This document shows, one piece after another, positions 9,914 through 21,283 of a stretch of DNA of 64,000 bases (positions within the stretch are counted from its first letter, which is position 1; the number at the start of each line of letters is the position of its first letter). Source of the DNA: Shewanella psychromarinicola. Lineage in GTDB: Bacteria > Pseudomonadota > Gammaproteobacteria > Enterobacterales > Shewanellaceae. The stretch is taken from positions 4,402,001 through 4,466,000 of the forward strand of contig NZ_CP034073.1 in assembly GCF_003855155.1 (NCBI RefSeq), written 5' to 3'. The notes beneath the pieces are model-generated. The model saw only the letters and a list, made by a program, of their open reading frames with translations. It did not search any database and was not told where the DNA came from. The translations under genes were made by a program, and so were the position numbers.

Positions 9914-10651
9914 ATGACGTTAGGTCGCATACATTCAGTTGAATCATTCGGAACCGTTGACGGTCCTGGGATCCGCTATATCGCTTTTATGCAGGGGTGC
10001 CTTATGCGCTGCCAATATTGCCATAATCGTGATACGTGGGATTTGGACGGCGGCAAAGAAACTTCTGTTGCTGAAATAATGGACCAAGTCATTGCTTATA
10101 AACCATTTTTAGAAGCCAGTGGTGGTGGTATTACTGCTAGTGGTGGTGAGGCTATTTTACAAGCTCAATTTGTGAGTGAATTATTTAAAGCCTGTAAAGC
10201 TGAAGGGGTACACACCTGTTTAGACACCAACGGTTTTGTGCGTAAATATGAACCTGTGATTGATGAGTTGCTCGACAATACAGACTTAGTATTACTTGAT
10301 ATCAAACAAATGGACGATACCAAGCACATCGAGCTGACAAAAGTCAGTAACCATCGAACACTACAATTTGCCCAATACCTTGCTAAACGAAATATCAAAA
10401 CCTGGATCCGTTACGTGGTCGTCGCCGGATTTACTGAAGACGTTGAGTCAGCCATTGCATTAGCTGAGTTCATTAAACCAATGAATAACGTTGAAAAAGT
10501 TGAGTTATTGCCGTATCACCCTTTAGGGCAGCATAAATGGCAAGCCTTTGGCGAAACATACACCATGGCAGATGTTTCACCGCCGAGTACCGAAACAATG
10601 CAGAAAATTCAGCAGGTATTTTTAGATCGAGACATTAACGCGACATTTTAG
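9914..10651 (+). CDS. pflA: Pyruvate formate-lyase activating enzyme (radical SAM)
   Basis: Generates the glycyl radical on PflB using S-adenosylmethionine and a [4Fe-4S] cluster. 245 residues, matching E. coli PflA (246). The radical-SAM cluster motif [15 protein letters not shown] (CxxxCxxC) is at residues about 29-36. [10 protein letters not shown] is the SAM-binding glycine motif, and the C-terminal YHPLGQHKW segment is typical of PflA. The start ATG has AAGGA ten bases upstream. It sits 77 bases after pflB, beyond an intercistronic hairpin. Confidence 0.97.
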   Translation: MTLGRIHSVESFGTVDGPGIRYIAFMQGCLMRCQYCHNRDTWDLDGGKETSVAEIMDQVIAYKPFLEASGGGITASGGEAILQAQFVSELFKACKAEGVHTCLDTNGFVRKYEPVIDELLDNTDLVLLDIKQMDDTKHIELTKVSNHRTLQFAQYLAKRNIKTWIRYVVVAGFTEDVESAIALAEFIKPMNNVEKVELLPYHPLGQHKWQAFGETYTMADVSPPSTETMQKIQQVFLDRDINATF

Positions 10652-10702
10652 TCACAATAAAAAAATAGACTTAAATTAGCAGAGACTTATAAAAAAGAGC
10701 GA

Positions 10703-11140
10703 TTACAGTTCATCCCAATAACTTTGATCTAAGCGTTCAAAAGCCAATTTCAAAATGGCAGCCATATCTGAATAACAGGCTGTCGAGCCTAATGGTTGGC
10801 AATAGATACCCATCTCAGACAATGTTGAACTGAGTTGATTGCTCCAATCGAATAACGATAAAGGCAATGGATGGCGTGCTCGCCACCCTAACCATAATAA
10901 GCCTTGTAATGGCAGGCTGATAAAAAACAGTAACATCGTTAATGCTTGCGGTAAATAATCCCAGCCCAATACATAGAGTTGGCTGGCCGCAACCACCAAT
11001 GCCAATATCGGCATTGCGATAATAGCTAATTGAGTCGCTTTGACGACACGGTACTCTGGGAAATAAAACCCAAGTTGCCTAACCATTGGCCAGGTCTTCA
11101 TATAACGTTGACCGTCACCAAGTAATTTAACCAAATTCAT
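10703..11140 (-). CDS. yfbV: YfbV/DUF412 inner-membrane protein
   Basis: 145 residues with the start MNLVKLLGDGQRYMKTWP, the conserved beginning of this family; a longer frame to 11233 adds residues that do not belong. Two hydrophobic segments at about residues 38-60 and 65-85 form a helical hairpin, followed by a soluble tail (YSDMAAILKLAFERLDQSYWDEL). E. coli YfbV is linked to Ter macrodomain insulation or replication-related phenotypes; its biochemical role is unclear. The divergent placement beside ackA is conserved between E. coli and this window, which supports the call. Confidence 0.9.
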   Translation of the reverse strand: MNLVKLLGDGQRYMKTWPMVRQLGFYFPEYRVVKATQLAIIAMPILALVVAASQLYVLGWDYLPQALTMLLFFISLPLQGLLWLGWRARHPLPLSLFDWSNQLSSTLSEMGIYCQPLGSTACYSDMAAILKLAFERLDQSYWDEL

Positions 11141-11286
11141 GTTCAATATACGGCTACCTTTACAGCTTAGGACATGAGTATAACGATAACATAATACAGT
11201 GTCATGCCCAAAATGCACTGGCCGATTTGCCACTATAATGATTTAACTTACAGTCGCAAATCACAACAAGAACAGCGAAGTATGGC

Positions 11287-11306
11287 GTTTATGAATGATC
11301 ATAAAC
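11287..11306. promoter_or_regulatory. Perfect inverted repeat in the yfbV-ackA divergent region
   Basis: GTTTATGA-ATGA-TCATAAAC is a perfect 8-bp palindrome with a 4-base spacer, 59 bases before the ackA start. The size and symmetry suit a dimeric regulator. It is not a good match to FNR (TTGAT-N4-ATCAA) or CRP (TGTGA-N6-TCACA), so the binding protein is unknown. Confidence 0.45.
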
Positions 11307-11365
11307 CTTAATCAAAATGGAATTTTCCTTTTTCATTTAGTTTCATTGACTTAAAAGGCGTTAAC

Positions 11366-12568
11366 ATGTCAGACAAATTAGTACTCGTGCTCAACTGCGG
11401 TAGCTCATCATTAAAATTTGCCATCATTGATGCTCAATCAGGCGATGATAAAATTTCTGGTCTAGCAGAATGTTTTGGTTTAGAAGATTCACGCATTAAG
11501 TGGAAATTTAATGGCAACAAACATGAAGCCAGTTTAGGTGCCTTTACGGCACATCGCGAAGCGGTAGAATTTATCGTTAATAACATCTTGGCAGAACACC
11601 CAGAACTTGCGGCTAAAATTAAAGCCGTTGGCCACCGTATCGTCCATGGTGGTGAAAAGTTTACCCGCTCTGTTATTGTTACCCCTGAAGTCATTCAAGG
11701 TATTGAAGATTGTGCGTCGTTAGCTCCACTGCATAATCCGGCGCATTTAATTGGTATTCGTGCTGCAATAGCGTCTTTTCCTAACTTGCCACAAGTGACT
11801 GTATTTGATACCGCATTTCACCAAACCATGCCCGAAAAAGCTTATATTTATGCCCTACCTTACAAATTGTATCGTGAACATAGTATTCGCCGTTATGGCA
11901 TGCACGGTACGAGTAATTTATATGTCTGTCGCGAGGCGGCCAAAGTATTAGGCAAAGACACAAAAGACATCAACGTTATTTGTGCACATTTAGGCAATGG
12001 CGCATCGGTAACAGCCATTAAAGGCGGCATAAGTGTTGACACGTCTATGGGCTTAACCCCACTAGAAGGGTTAGTCATGGGCACACGTTGTGGTGATTTA
12101 GATCCATCGATTATTTTTCATCTCGTTAATCAACTTAATTATACCATTGATGAAGTTAATAACCTGCTGAATAAGCAAAGTGGTTTGCTCGGTATTTCAG
12201 AATTGACCAATGATTGTCGTGGTATTGAAGAAGGTTATCATGACAACCATAAAGGGGCCACGTTAGCCCTAGATATTTTCTGTTACCGTTTAGCTAAATA
12301 TATCGCCTCTTACACTGTGCCACTAGGCCGTTTAGACGCCATTATCTTTACCGGTGGCATTGGCGAGAACTCAAAACTTATTCGCGAAAGAGTTCTTAAT
12401 TTATTAGAAATATTTAACTTCAAAGTCGACGACGACTTGAATACAGCGGCTCGTTTTGGCCAACAAGGTATCATTACCAAAGAAGGCAGCCCTATTGCCA
12501 TGGTCATACCGACAAATGAAGAGTGGGTCATTGCTGAAGATGCAATCAAGTTGGTCACAGCTAAATAA
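11366..12568 (+). CDS. ackA: Acetate kinase
   Basis: Interconverts acetyl phosphate plus ADP and acetate plus ATP in the cytoplasm, the ATP-yielding step of acetate formation. 400 residues, as in E. coli AckA. The ASKHA-fold phosphate motif [13 protein letters not shown] opens the protein. [11 protein letters not shown] contains the substrate-binding Arg, [10 protein letters not shown] the catalytic Asp, and [10 protein letters not shown] the His and Arg of the active site. [10 protein letters not shown] is the adenosine motif. The start has AAGGCG a few bases upstream. It is followed 61 bases later by pta, the conserved partner. Confidence 0.98.
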   Translation: MSDKLVLVLNCGSSSLKFAIIDAQSGDDKISGLAECFGLEDSRIKWKFNGNKHEASLGAFTAHREAVEFIVNNILAEHPELAAKIKAVGHRIVHGGEKFTRSVIVTPEVIQGIEDCASLAPLHNPAHLIGIRAAIASFPNLPQVTVFDTAFHQTMPEKAYIYALPYKLYREHSIRRYGMHGTSNLYVCREAAKVLGKDTKDINVICAHLGNGASVTAIKGGISVDTSMGLTPLEGLVMGTRCGDLDPSIIFHLVNQLNYTIDEVNNLLNKQSGLLGISELTNDCRGIEEGYHDNHKGATLALDIFCYRLAKYIASYTVPLGRLDAIIFTGGIGENSKLIRERVLNLLEIFNFKVDDDLNTAARFGQQGIITKEGSPIAMVIPTNEEWVIAEDAIKLVTAK

Positions 12569-12629
12569 GCCCCTATTCGGTCTTATACTCGGTTAATTAA
12601 CATGAACAATACGCACACAAGAGGTCGTT

Positions 12630-14777
12630 ATGTCTCGTAATATTTTACTTATTCCAATCGGTATTGGAGTAGGATTAACATCACTTAGCTTAGGTATGGT
12701 TCGCGCCCTAGAACGTAAAGGCGTTAAAGTACAATTCTTTAAACCTATTGCACAGATCCGCTCGGGTGATACAGGTCCTGAACGTTCAACCACCATTTTA
12801 AGTACCTCACCAACGGTCAATCCGTTAGAGCCATTTTCAATGGAACACGCTGAAGCCTTAATCCGCACAGAGCAAGTTGATGTCTTAATGGAACAAATTA
12901 TTGCCCGCACTGCAGAATGCGCCAGCAATACTGAAATCTTAGTCGTTGAAGGCTTGGTGCCGACACGTAGCCACCCTTTTGCTGATGACATTAACTACGA
13001 AATAGCTAAAGCACTAGATGCTGATGTTATTTTCATCGCAACACCAGGGGTTGATACGCCTAATGGGTTAATGAATCGATTAGAAATCACCTATAACTCT
13101 TGGGGCGGACAAAAAAACAAGCGCATAATTGGCGCCATCATTAATAAAATTGGTGCGCCAGTTGATAATGAAGGTCGTACTCGTCCTGATTTATCTGAAG
13201 TGTTTGTTAATAAGCAAATTAACGCCACTGATAGCGCGGACATGTTCCAACTACCCAGTAAAAGTCCACTGCGCATTTTAGGTAGAGTGCCATACAATTT
13301 AGAGTTAATTGCACCGCGCGCATCTGATTTAGCAAAACACTTAAATGCTAAAATCATTAATGCCGGTGAAATGAATACTCGCCGTATGCGCCGGGTTACA
13401 TTTTGTGCTCGCAGTCTTCCAAACTTGGTTACTCACATCAAAACCAATTCACTTTTAGTGACTTCAGGTGATCGCTCTGACGTCATCGCATCAGCTTGTT
13501 TAGCGGCGATGAACGGCGTTAAAATTGGCGCACTATTGCTTACTGGTGGCTACCAGCCTGAGCCAGAAATTATGAAGTTGTGTGAGCAAGCATTTGAAAC
13601 CGGCTTGCCAGTGTTCTTAATTGAATCAAACACATGGGAAACGTCACTCAATATCCAACGTTTTGACCATGAAGTGCCTGTGGATGATGCGGTTCGCGTT
13701 GACAAAGTACAAGAATACGTTGCAGGCCATATCGACCAAACTTGGATTGAAAGCATCACTCAAGACTCTCCTCGAGAACACCGCTTATCACCGCCAGCAT
13801 TCCGTTATAAGTTAACCGAACTGGCCCGTGCAGCACGTAAAACCATCGTGCTACCCGAAGGTGAAGAACCGAGAACCGTTAAAGCGGCAGCTATTTGTGC
13901 AGAACGTGGTATTGCTCGTTGCGTATTATTAGGTAACCGTGAAGAGATCTTGCGTGTCGCATTACAACAAGATGTCATTTTAGGTGAAGGCATCGAGATC
14001 ATTGAGCCTGTTAGTGTGCGTGACAAATATGTTGAACCTATGCTCGAATTACGTCGCAGCAAAGGATTAACAGAAGTGGTAGCCCGAGAGCAACTAGAAG
14101 ACAACATGGTGCTTGGAACCATGATGCTGGCACAAGATGAAGTTGATGGTATTGTGTCTGGTGCGGTTCATACTACTGCACAAACTATTCGCCCACCACT
14201 GCAATTAATTAAAACCGCACCAGGTTCTAGCTTGGTATCGTCGATTTTCTTTATGCTGATGCCAGATCAAGTACTCGTGTATGGTGATTGTGCCATTAAT
14301 CCAGATCCAAATCCTGAGCAGTTAGCCGAAATCGCGATTCAGTCAGCGGAATCAGCTAAAGCCTTTGGGATTGAACCTCGTGTCGCGATGATCTGTTACT
14401 CAACAGGTACCTCTGGCACCGGGTTGGGTGTTGATAAAGTGCGTGAAGCCACTCGAATTGCCAAAGAAAAACGTCCCGATTTAATCATCGATGGTCCGTT
14501 GCAATACGATGCAGCCGTTATGCCTAACGTCGCTCAATCTAAAGCGCCTAACAGCCCAGTTGCGGGTAAAGCGACCGTATTTGTATTCCCAGACTTAAAT
14601 ACGGGTAACACAACATACAAAGCAGTACAGCGTAGTGCTGATTTAATCAGTATCGGTCCGATGCTTCAAGGTATGCGTAAACCGGTTAACGATTTATCAC
14701 GTGGCGCATTAGTCGATGATATTGTTTACACTATTGCATTAACCGCCATTCAAGCAGCACAAAACAGTGCCAAATAA
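12630..14777 (+). CDS. pta: Phosphate acetyltransferase, long form
   Basis: Converts acetyl-CoA and phosphate to acetyl phosphate. 715 residues, the long enterobacterial type: an N-terminal P-loop/BioD-like regulatory domain (residues 1-220, starting [19 protein letters not shown]), a DRTGG domain (about 220-340, [14 protein letters not shown]) and the C-terminal PTA catalytic domain (about 390-710, with [21 protein letters not shown] and the conserved [10 protein letters not shown]). The ribosome-binding site is AGAGG. It forms an operon with ackA. The N-terminal domain in E. coli responds to pyruvate and NADH; the same is assumed here. Confidence 0.97.
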   Translation: MSRNILLIPIGIGVGLTSLSLGMVRALERKGVKVQFFKPIAQIRSGDTGPERSTTILSTSPTVNPLEPFSMEHAEALIRTEQVDVLMEQIIARTAECASNTEILVVEGLVPTRSHPFADDINYEIAKALDADVIFIATPGVDTPNGLMNRLEITYNSWGGQKNKRIIGAIINKIGAPVDNEGRTRPDLSEVFVNKQINATDSADMFQLPSKSPLRILGRVPYNLELIAPRASDLAKHLNAKIINAGEMNTRRMRRVTFCARSLPNLVTHIKTNSLLVTSGDRSDVIASACLAAMNGVKIGALLLTGGYQPEPEIMKLCEQAFETGLPVFLIESNTWETSLNIQRFDHEVPVDDAVRVDKVQEYVAGHIDQTWIESITQDSPREHRLSPPAFRYKLTELARAARKTIVLPEGEEPRTVKAAAICAERGIARCVLLGNREEILRVALQQDVILGEGIEIIEPVSVRDKYVEPMLELRRSKGLTEVVAREQLEDNMVLGTMMLAQDEVDGIVSGAVHTTAQTIRPPLQLIKTAPGSSLVSSIFFMLMPDQVLVYGDCAINPDPNPEQLAEIAIQSAESAKAFGIEPRVAMICYSTGTSGTGLGVDKVREATRIAKEKRPDLIIDGPLQYDAAVMPNVAQSKAPNSPVAGKATVFVFPDLNTGNTTYKAVQRSADLISIGPMLQGMRKPVNDLSRGALVDDIVYTIALTAIQAAQNSAK

Positions 14778-14827
14778 ATTGCGGTATATCGGCTTAACAC
14801 CGAGGTAATTCGCAATAATTTACCACT

Positions 14828-14858
14828 AAAAAAGCACTGATAATTATCAGTGCTTTTT
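14828..14858 (+). terminator. Rho-independent terminator of ackA-pta
   Basis: AAAAAAGCACTGAT pairs with ATCAGTGCTTTTTT, giving a GC stem with T-tracts on both sides, 50 bases after the pta stop. Confidence 0.92.
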
Positions 14859-14964
14859 TGTGTCTGATTATCTTTAATTCGTTTGTTCGTTTGTCATAGT
14901 CTACATAAATATGCCCACGAACCTATTCGCTATAGAAACAATAATAAATCCATTTGTTGCACAA

Positions 14965-14993
14965 ACAAAAACGCTACCCAATCGGGTAGCGTT
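14965..14993 (-). terminator. Rho-independent terminator of topA
   Basis: AACGCTACCC pairs with GGGTAGCGTT across four bases. Read leftward it is followed by a T-run. It lies 35 bases beyond the topA stop codon. Confidence 0.9.
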
Positions 14994-15028
14994 AATGAAT
15001 AGAGTGATGAAGCAACTAAAGCTAAAGG

Positions 15029-17668
15029 TTATTTCTTAGCTTTTTTCTTAGCTGATTCACTGACCCATTTACCGTTTATAAATTTAGAAGACCAGCCGGT
15101 CGCTTTGCCATCAACTTCAGTAGCAACATGCTGCTCCTTCGTCTTACGGCTAAATTTAACCGAGGCTTTGTTACCTTCATCATCTTCCACTGGTGCGTCA
15201 GCAAGATACTGATATTTAGGCCATAACAAATCACGATACTGAACTAACTCTTCCACTAGAGGCGCACGTGTTTCACGGGATTTAGGGAAAGTACTCGCCG
15301 CTAAAAATATTCCAGCAGCACCATCACGAAGCACAAAATGGGCATCGGATTTAGTACATTTTAATTCAGGTAGAAAAATTGGGTCTTCTTTTGGTGGCGC
15401 CGCTTCGCCGCTTCTCAGCAACTTACGGGTGTTCTTACACTCCGTATTGGTACAACCAAAATACTTACCAAATCGACCGTTTTTAAGTTCCATATTATTG
15501 CTGCAGCGATCGCATTCAATGATCGGACCTTCATAACCTTTAATCTTAAATTGTCCGGCTTCCACTTCGTAGCCATCACATGACGGGTTATTACCACAGA
15601 CATGTAATTTACGGGTCTCGTCAATGAGATAACTGTCCATCGCTGTGCCACACTTCCCACAACGATGTTTAGCTCGTAGCGCTTCAGTTTCAGCATCTTC
15701 ATTGTCACTAACCGCTTCTTCACCTGGGGTTAAGTTAAGCGTAGTCTTACAACGTTCTTTCGGCGGTAACTCATAACCAGAACAACCTAGGAAGACCCCT
15801 GTTGAACCCGTTCTGATCCCCATTGCACGGCCACAGGTTGGACACTTAATGTCGTCTGTCAGTACCATTTCATTGGGGCGCATGCCGCCTTCATCTGGAT
15901 CTAACTCGGCCAACAATAATTGCTTGGTAAAGTCGCCATAAAACCCATCGAGTACTTTTTTCCAGTCCAGTTTACCTTGAGCAACATCATCTAATGTCTG
16001 CTCCATACTGGCGGTAAAATCGTAACTCATTAACTCTTTGAAACTGCCCACTAAGCGTTCGCTAACAATCTCACCCATTTTTTCAGCAAAGAAACGGCGA
16101 TTATCAACTTTGACATAACCACGATCCTGAATGGTTGAAATAATCGTCGCATACGTCGATGGACGACCAATACCTCGTTTTTCAAGCTCTTTAACTAAAG
16201 AGGCTTCGCTATATCGAGGCGCTGGCTTAGTAAAATGCTGTTTTGGCGACAGGGTTTCAAGCACTAACTTGTCACCTTTTTCAACCACTGGCAGCGTTTT
16301 GTCTTCTTCGTTTTTCTTACCCATCTGCGGTTGAACCCGAGTCCAACCATCAAAGCGTAAGGTACGGCCACTGGCTTTTAATTCGTAATCACCCGCGGTT
16401 ACCGTTAAACGTGTCGCATCATATTGTGCCGGTGTCATTTGACAAGACACGAATTGACGCCAAATAAGCTCATACAAACGCTGAGCGTCTCTTTCCATAT
16501 CGGTTAAAGATGCTGACTGCACAGCCACGTTTGACGGTCTAATAGCCTCATGCGCCTCTTGAGCGCCCTCTTTACTACCATAACGAATAGGTTCTGCAGG
16601 TAAATACTTGTCACCAAACTCAGAACCAATCATTTCACGTAAGTTTTCAACCGCTTCTTTACTCAAATTAGTTGAATCGGTACGCATATAGGTAATATGA
16701 CCCGCTTCATACAAGCGCTGAGCCATCATCATGGTTTTCTTCACACCAAAACTAAGACGAGTACTGGCAGCTTGCTGCAATGTAGAGGTGATATAAGGTG
16801 CTGAAGGCTTGCTTGAAGTGGCTTTATCTTCACGGGCAGTAACAACAAACGTTGCATCACCTAGTGCATCAACCGCCACTTGCGCTTGCGCTTTACTAAT
16901 CGGCTCAAATGCAGCAGATTGATATTTCATCACCTGCATTTTTAAGCTAGCTGCGGTAGGGGTATTTAACTCAGCATGGATATCCCAAAACTCTTCTGGA
17001 ACAAACGCTTTAATTTCACCTTCTCGCTCGACTACAAGGCGAACAGCAACCGATTGCACCCGTCCCGCAGATAAACCACGAGCGACTTTTTTCCATAATA
17101 ATGGTGACACCATAAAGCCGACAACACGGTCTAAAAAGCGACGCGCTTGCTGGGCATTGACCATATTGGTATCAAGCACAGTCGGTTTACTAAACGCATC
17201 TTGAATCGCAGTTTTAGTAATTTCGTTAAACACAACCCGCTGATACCGTGAAGCGTCACCACCAATAATTTCCTGTAAATGCCAGGCAATGGCTTCACCC
17301 TCACGGTCCAAATCCGTTGCGAGATAGATTTTATCAGCAGTTTCTGCTAACGCTTTTAGGTCTTTCACGACTTTTTCTTTGCCAGGCAATATTTGATATT
17401 TGGCTGCCCAGCCTTTATCGGGATTCACACCCATTCGCGCCACAAGCGCTTGTTTGTCTCTGATCAGCTTATATTGAGCTTTTTCTTCAGGAGGTAATTT
17501 TCTAACTTCTGCAGCGGTTTTAGTCGCAGTTGTACCGTCAGAAGTAGACGAAGTTGGTAAGTCACGGATATGACCTACACTCGACTTCACGATGAAGTCT
17601 TTACCAAGATATTTATTAATTGTCTTGGCTTTAGCCGGCGATTCGACAATAACTAGCGATTTACCCAT
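15029..17668 (-). CDS. topA: DNA topoisomerase I
   Basis: Type IA topoisomerase that relaxes negative supercoils. 879 residues from [17 protein letters not shown]; the frame extends 16 codons further upstream to 17716, but the conserved TOPRIM start fixes the ATG at 17668. The TOPRIM acidic motif [13 protein letters not shown] and the active-site Tyr in [13 protein letters not shown] are present. The C-terminal third carries zinc-ribbon units with Cys4 patterns (CPTCGRAM...[20 protein letters not shown]...[15 protein letters not shown]...CTNTEC) and a basic tail ending KKKAKK. It is a single gene with its own terminator, divergent from astB. Confidence 0.96.
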   Translation of the reverse strand: MGKSLVIVESPAKAKTINKYLGKDFIVKSSVGHIRDLPTSSTSDGTTATKTAAEVRKLPPEEKAQYKLIRDKQALVARMGVNPDKGWAAKYQILPGKEKVVKDLKALAETADKIYLATDLDREGEAIAWHLQEIIGGDASRYQRVVFNEITKTAIQDAFSKPTVLDTNMVNAQQARRFLDRVVGFMVSPLLWKKVARGLSAGRVQSVAVRLVVEREGEIKAFVPEEFWDIHAELNTPTAASLKMQVMKYQSAAFEPISKAQAQVAVDALGDATFVVTAREDKATSSKPSAPYITSTLQQAASTRLSFGVKKTMMMAQRLYEAGHITYMRTDSTNLSKEAVENLREMIGSEFGDKYLPAEPIRYGSKEGAQEAHEAIRPSNVAVQSASLTDMERDAQRLYELIWRQFVSCQMTPAQYDATRLTVTAGDYELKASGRTLRFDGWTRVQPQMGKKNEEDKTLPVVEKGDKLVLETLSPKQHFTKPAPRYSEASLVKELEKRGIGRPSTYATIISTIQDRGYVKVDNRRFFAEKMGEIVSERLVGSFKELMSYDFTASMEQTLDDVAQGKLDWKKVLDGFYGDFTKQLLLAELDPDEGGMRPNEMVLTDDIKCPTCGRAMGIRTGSTGVFLGCSGYELPPKERCKTTLNLTPGEEAVSDNEDAETEALRAKHRCGKCGTAMDSYLIDETRKLHVCGNNPSCDGYEVEAGQFKIKGYEGPIIECDRCSNNMELKNGRFGKYFGCTNTECKNTRKLLRSGEAAPPKEDPIFLPELKCTKSDAHFVLRDGAAGIFLAASTFPKSRETRAPLVEELVQYRDLLWPKYQYLADAPVEDDEGNKASVKFSRKTKEQHVATEVDGKATGWSSKFINGKWVSESAKKKAKK

Positions 17669-18046
17669 AGTTTTATTTGCGCCAAAAAGTCTCGAGAAAA
17701 AGAAAATTGATTCCATATATAGAGGGTTGAGACAAGATTTTCAAGTTAATCCCTCTTTTACACGGCTAGTAAGTCATTTTTTAATCAAAAATAAAAAATG
17801 TAAAAATAATATGCGTTTTTTAAACGTAATTTGTCACTTAATGATACTTACGAGCACCTTCAGTGCATTTTTAGTCATTCATACACATTTGTACAAATTA
17901 ACCACACCTTGTTAACCCTTATAGCTCCAGTATACTGGCTTCAATTAGCGTTAACTGACATGAACAATCACGTTCCTTTTTTATAAGTAACACAAATATG
18001 CGCAACTACAATAATAATTATTCACTAAAATTTTCAAGGATCACGA
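17669..18046 (+). promoter_or_regulatory. topA-astB divergent promoter region with a candidate ArgR box
   Basis: TTGTTA at 17909-17914 and TATACT at 17931-17936, 16 bases apart, form a plausible sigma-70 promoter for astB. The -10 lies inside a perfect 12-bp palindrome CCAGTATACTGG (17927-17938), a possible operator. ATAATAATTATTCA at 18011-18024 matches 12 of 14 positions of the ARG-box core TGAATAATTATTCA. A second box at the usual 3-bp spacing was not seen. ArgR control would suit an arginine-catabolic gene. AAGGA precedes the astB ATG. The topA promoter must also lie here but was not pinned down. Confidence 0.4.
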
Positions 18047-19381
18047 ATGAAGCATTTTGAAGCGAACTTTGATGGCTTGGTAGGACCAACCCATAACTAT
18101 GCCGGATTATCGTTTGGTAATGTGGCCTCATTTAGTAATGCGGCCCAAACCTCAAATCCTAAAGCGGCAGCTAAACAAGGTTTGCAAAAAGCTAAGTCAT
18201 TAGCAGATTTAGGTATGGTGCAAGGCGTATTAGCCCCACAAGAGCGCCCAGACCTTTACACATTGCGTCGAATTGGTTTTTCTGGGTCTGACGCTGAGGT
18301 TTTACAAAAAGCTGCTCAGCAAGCACCTGCGCTACTTAATGCTTGCTGCAGTGCTTCGAGCATGTGGACCGCTAATGCCGCGACAGTGTCACCCAGTGCA
18401 GACACTCGTGATGGAAAAGTACATTTTACACCGGCTAACTTGGTCGATAAATTACACCGTAGCATTGAACCTATCACCACAGGGCACATTCTACAGGCAA
18501 CATTCAATAATGATCGCCATTTCAAACATCATCAGCATTTACCCGAACACGCAAGTTTTGGTGATGAAGGCGCTGCAAATCATACCCGTTTGTGTTCTGA
18601 ATACGGTCATAGCGGAGTAGAACTTTTTGTTTACGGCCAGTCAGCCACTCACACTAACGCTCCAAAACCTACAAAATATCCTGCTCGACAGACATTAGAG
18701 GCTTCTCAGGCAGTAGCACGTTTACACCAACTTGAAGATGAAAGCTGCGTATTTATGCAGCAAAACCCTGATGTGATTGACCAAGGCGTGTTCCACAATG
18801 ACGTCATTTCAGTGGGTAACAAAAATGTGCTTTTCTACCACGAACAAGCGTTTTTAAATACCGAAGTAAAGTTCGATGAAATTCGCCGAAAAATGAACTC
18901 TGACATGCATTTTGTCAAAGTCACCACAGAGCAAGTATCAATTGATGATGCCGTTCGTAGTTACTTATTTAATACCCAAATCATCACCCTACCTTCAGGT
19001 GAAATGGCCATTATTGCACCCACAAATTGCCAAGAAAACCCTGCAGTATTTGCTTATTTAAATGAACTCGTGACCTTAGGTACGCCGATCAAACAAGTGC
19101 GCTATTTTGATGTAAAACAAAGCATGCAAAACGGGGGGGGGCCAGCCTGTTTACGTTTACGAGTGGCGATGAACGAACAAGAAGTCGCCGCGGTTAACCA
19201 AAACACATTAATGAATGACGGTTTATTTACTCGCTTAAATACATGGGTTGATAGACATTATCGTGATCAACTGACCGTTAGCGATCTAGCCGATCCGCAA
19301 TTGATTATGGAATCGCGCACCGCATTAGATCAACTCACACAAATCTTGAAGTTAGGCAGTGTTTATCAGTTCCAACGATAA
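18047..19381 (+). CDS. astB: N-succinylarginine dihydrolase
   Basis: Second step of the arginine succinyltransferase pathway: hydrolyses N2-succinylarginine to N2-succinylornithine, ammonia and CO2. 444 residues, close to E. coli AstB (447). Conserved segments include [15 protein letters not shown] at the start, [11 protein letters not shown] with a catalytic His/Glu, [10 protein letters not shown] with the second His, and [12 protein letters not shown] with the catalytic Cys. The start ATG has AAGGA seven bases upstream. The other ast genes are not adjacent. A run of nine G at 19133-19141 encodes the three glycines just before the catalytic Cys; the frame is intact here, but the tract is prone to slippage. 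A strong terminator follows. Confidence 0.97.
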   Translation: MKHFEANFDGLVGPTHNYAGLSFGNVASFSNAAQTSNPKAAAKQGLQKAKSLADLGMVQGVLAPQERPDLYTLRRIGFSGSDAEVLQKAAQQAPALLNACCSASSMWTANAATVSPSADTRDGKVHFTPANLVDKLHRSIEPITTGHILQATFNNDRHFKHHQHLPEHASFGDEGAANHTRLCSEYGHSGVELFVYGQSATHTNAPKPTKYPARQTLEASQAVARLHQLEDESCVFMQQNPDVIDQGVFHNDVISVGNKNVLFYHEQAFLNTEVKFDEIRRKMNSDMHFVKVTTEQVSIDDAVRSYLFNTQIITLPSGEMAIIAPTNCQENPAVFAYLNELVTLGTPIKQVRYFDVKQSMQNGGGPACLRLRVAMNEQEVAAVNQNTLMNDGLFTRLNTWVDRHYRDQLTVSDLADPQLIMESRTALDQLTQILKLGSVYQFQR

Positions 19382-19402
19382 AACACCTCCTCATTAAAAA
19401 CA

Positions 19403-19430
19403 AAAAAGAGCCATAAATTTGGCTCTTTTT
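19403..19430 (+). terminator. Rho-independent terminator of astB
   Basis: AAAAAGAGCC pairs with GGCTCTTTTT across eight bases, 20 bases after the stop codon. Confidence 0.92.
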
Positions 19431-19476
19431 ATCGTCATCTATATCGATTGTTAATGAACCTATTACTCGGCGCAGT

Positions 19477-19880
19477 ATGAAAAGTAACTGCATAAAGCTG
19501 CTAACACTTGCCGTAATCTGTTGAGTCTCTATTCAGCAGACTTTAGCAACCGGTGTACAACCCAGGGTGATTAATGATGATGCCTCGGTTCAAAGTATTG
19601 CTGCCAAACAGGCCTATTTTATGTCGCTGTTAGCTCTTGCCTGAGATAAAAGCGCAGATCATTACCGTCGCGATAAAATGCAAGTCGCCATGATCAACCT
19701 ACCCCAGCGCCGCGCATTTAAAATGTGAGCCGATAATAATATATGCTCGATGGAGTGTGAAGTATGAACAGCAAGAGCGGGAAGACCTACTGCAAGTTGC
19801 CTATATACTTGTCTTAAAGGCGATTAGTTGGTATCGAATTGGTATTATTCGTCACGCAATCAACACCAATTTAATCCGCT
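19477..19880 (+). pseudogene. Broken gene for a small exported protein of unknown function
   Basis: An ATG at 19477 opens MKSNCIKLLTLAVIC, which looks like a signal peptide. The same frame continues as coding-like sequence but is interrupted by TGA at 19522, 19642 and 19726. All three could be former TGG or CGA codons. After another TGA at 19765 the +1 frame takes over from about 19760, giving KYEQQEREDLLQVAYILVL and AISWYRIGIIRHAIN, to 19879. Coding-like fragments may continue to about 20060. I do not recognise the family. A chance open frame is possible, but the signal-like start and long interrupted frame favour recent gene decay. Confidence 0.5.
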
Positions 19881-20396
19881 AACAACACGAGAAAGCATGA
19901 CAACATCATTATTGTTCAAGGTTTAGACTGATCAGGCACGAGCATTTTACATCGCTATCGCTTTAACCATACCCTGTAACTGATCGCAGCTTAATCACCA
20001 TGCTACTGAATGATCGATTTAACGATGACCCGGTTTTATTGATAAATCTTGGCGCAATTCCCTCGCGACGATAAGACGATATGACGATAAGTCGGTATTT
20101 GAAAAAACATTCTGCTCAACTGCTTAGCGCCTATCTATTAAGCATACATAAGGTCATTTAAATAAGCTTAACGTGTCACAGAGTCAAATACACAGCAAGA
20201 ATAGCTTGCTCACTAAGCTGCTTAGCGGAATTTACATCCTCTTGCAAAATAGCCTAGCGCAATAGTTTATAATCCACTCCATCACTGTCCTTAATTAATG
20301 CGAATGGCAATGACATCATGCTACAATCGGCCATCATTACGGTGGCAACATAACACCAACATTATGCAATAGTATTTTCCTAGCCTGAGATTTTTT
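19881..20396. other. Intergenic stretch before yciB, mostly featureless
   Basis: The first part (to about 20060) may be the tail of the broken gene before it. The rest holds no open frame or recognisable motif; the yciB promoter is presumably in the last 100-150 bases. Confidence 0.4.
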
Positions 20397-20948
20397 ATGA
20401 AACAACTGTTAGATTTTTTACCACTGGTCATTTTTTTTGCAGTCTACAAGTTGTATGACATCTATGCCGCAACGGCTGTACTGATTGCGGCAAGCGCGAT
20501 CCAACTCGTCATCACTTACCTATTGTATAAACACATCGAAAAAATGCTTCTAGCTACCTTTGCCATGATCACTGTGTTTGGTTCACTTACGCTATTTTTT
20601 CACGATGATGCCTTTATTAAATGGAAAGTAACCATTGTTTATGCTTTGTTTGCTATAGGATTAATTGCCTCTCAAATGATGGGCAAACCTGCGCTAAAGA
20701 GCATGTTAGGCAAAGAAATGAAAGTTGACGATAAAATATGGACACAAATAACATGGTATTGGGTCAGTTTTTTTGTAGTATGTGGCATCGCCAATATCTA
20801 TGTTGCGTTTAGCCTACCGCTAGAAATGTGGGTAAACTTCAAAGTATTTGGCCTAACCGCCCTCACCTTAATTAACACGGTTGTCACGGTATTGTACTTA
20901 TATAAACATATGCAAGAAGACACCACTCAACCCAATGATGACCAATAA
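20397..20948 (+). CDS. yciB: Inner-membrane septation protein A (YciB/IspZ family)
   Basis: 183 residues with five hydrophobic segments, opening [25 protein letters not shown] as in all members. Conserved [18 protein letters not shown] and [23 protein letters not shown] are clear. The family keeps cell-envelope integrity and interacts with elongation and division proteins in E. coli; loss in Shigella affects septation. The gene lies just before yciI, as the yci genes cluster in E. coli. The ribosome-binding site is weak (GAG, nine bases before the ATG). Confidence 0.95.
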   Translation: MKQLLDFLPLVIFFAVYKLYDIYAATAVLIAASAIQLVITYLLYKHIEKMLLATFAMITVFGSLTLFFHDDAFIKWKVTIVYALFAIGLIASQMMGKPALKSMLGKEMKVDDKIWTQITWYWVSFFVVCGIANIYVAFSLPLEMWVNFKVFGLTALTLINTVVTVLYLYKHMQEDTTQPNDDQ

Positions 20949-20983
20949 CTTATTTTATAACAACGATTAAAGGAAGTAGTGAT

Positions 20984-21283
20984 ATGTGGTATATGATTTC
21001 ATCTCAAGACGTGGAAAATAGTTTAGAAAAGCGTTTATCCGTCCGCACCGAACATTTAGCCCGCTTACAAGCGCTCGCCGATGAAGGCCGTTTATTAACC
21101 GCCGGCCCCCATCCTGCCATTGATAATGAAAATCCGGGGGAAGCCGGTTTCACAGGATCATTAGTTGTTGCTGATTTCCCTTCATTGGAAGATGCACAAG
21201 CTTGGGCTGATGTGGATCCTTATATTGGTGCTGGCGTGTACAAAAGCGTTATCGTTAAGCCATTTAAGCGAGTGCTTCCTTAA
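20984..21283 (+). CDS. yciI: YciI-like protein
   Basis: 99 residues, a single YCII ferredoxin-like (dimeric alpha-beta barrel) domain. It starts [18 protein letters not shown] and holds the conserved [19 protein letters not shown] with the His-Asp type putative active-site region and the family ending [22 protein letters not shown]. Start chosen by AAAGGAAG nine bases upstream. The true reaction is not established for the family. The stop codon overlaps the start of the exonuclease gene by one base (TAATG), so the two are translationally coupled. Confidence 0.93.
   Translation: MWYMISSQDVENSLEKRLSVRTEHLARLQALADEGRLLTAGPHPAIDNENPGEAGFTGSLVVADFPSLEDAQAWADVDPYIGAGVYKSVIVKPFKRVLP

Noticed and set aside
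17669..17716. Longer topA start with 16 extra residues
   Set aside because: The conserved family start [17 protein letters not shown] begins at 17668; the extra residues are not part of the fold.
19477..19880. Possible selenoprotein gene because all early stops are TGA
   Set aside because: Four TGA codons and a later frame shift fit gene decay; no selenocysteine-type motif or insertion element was seen.
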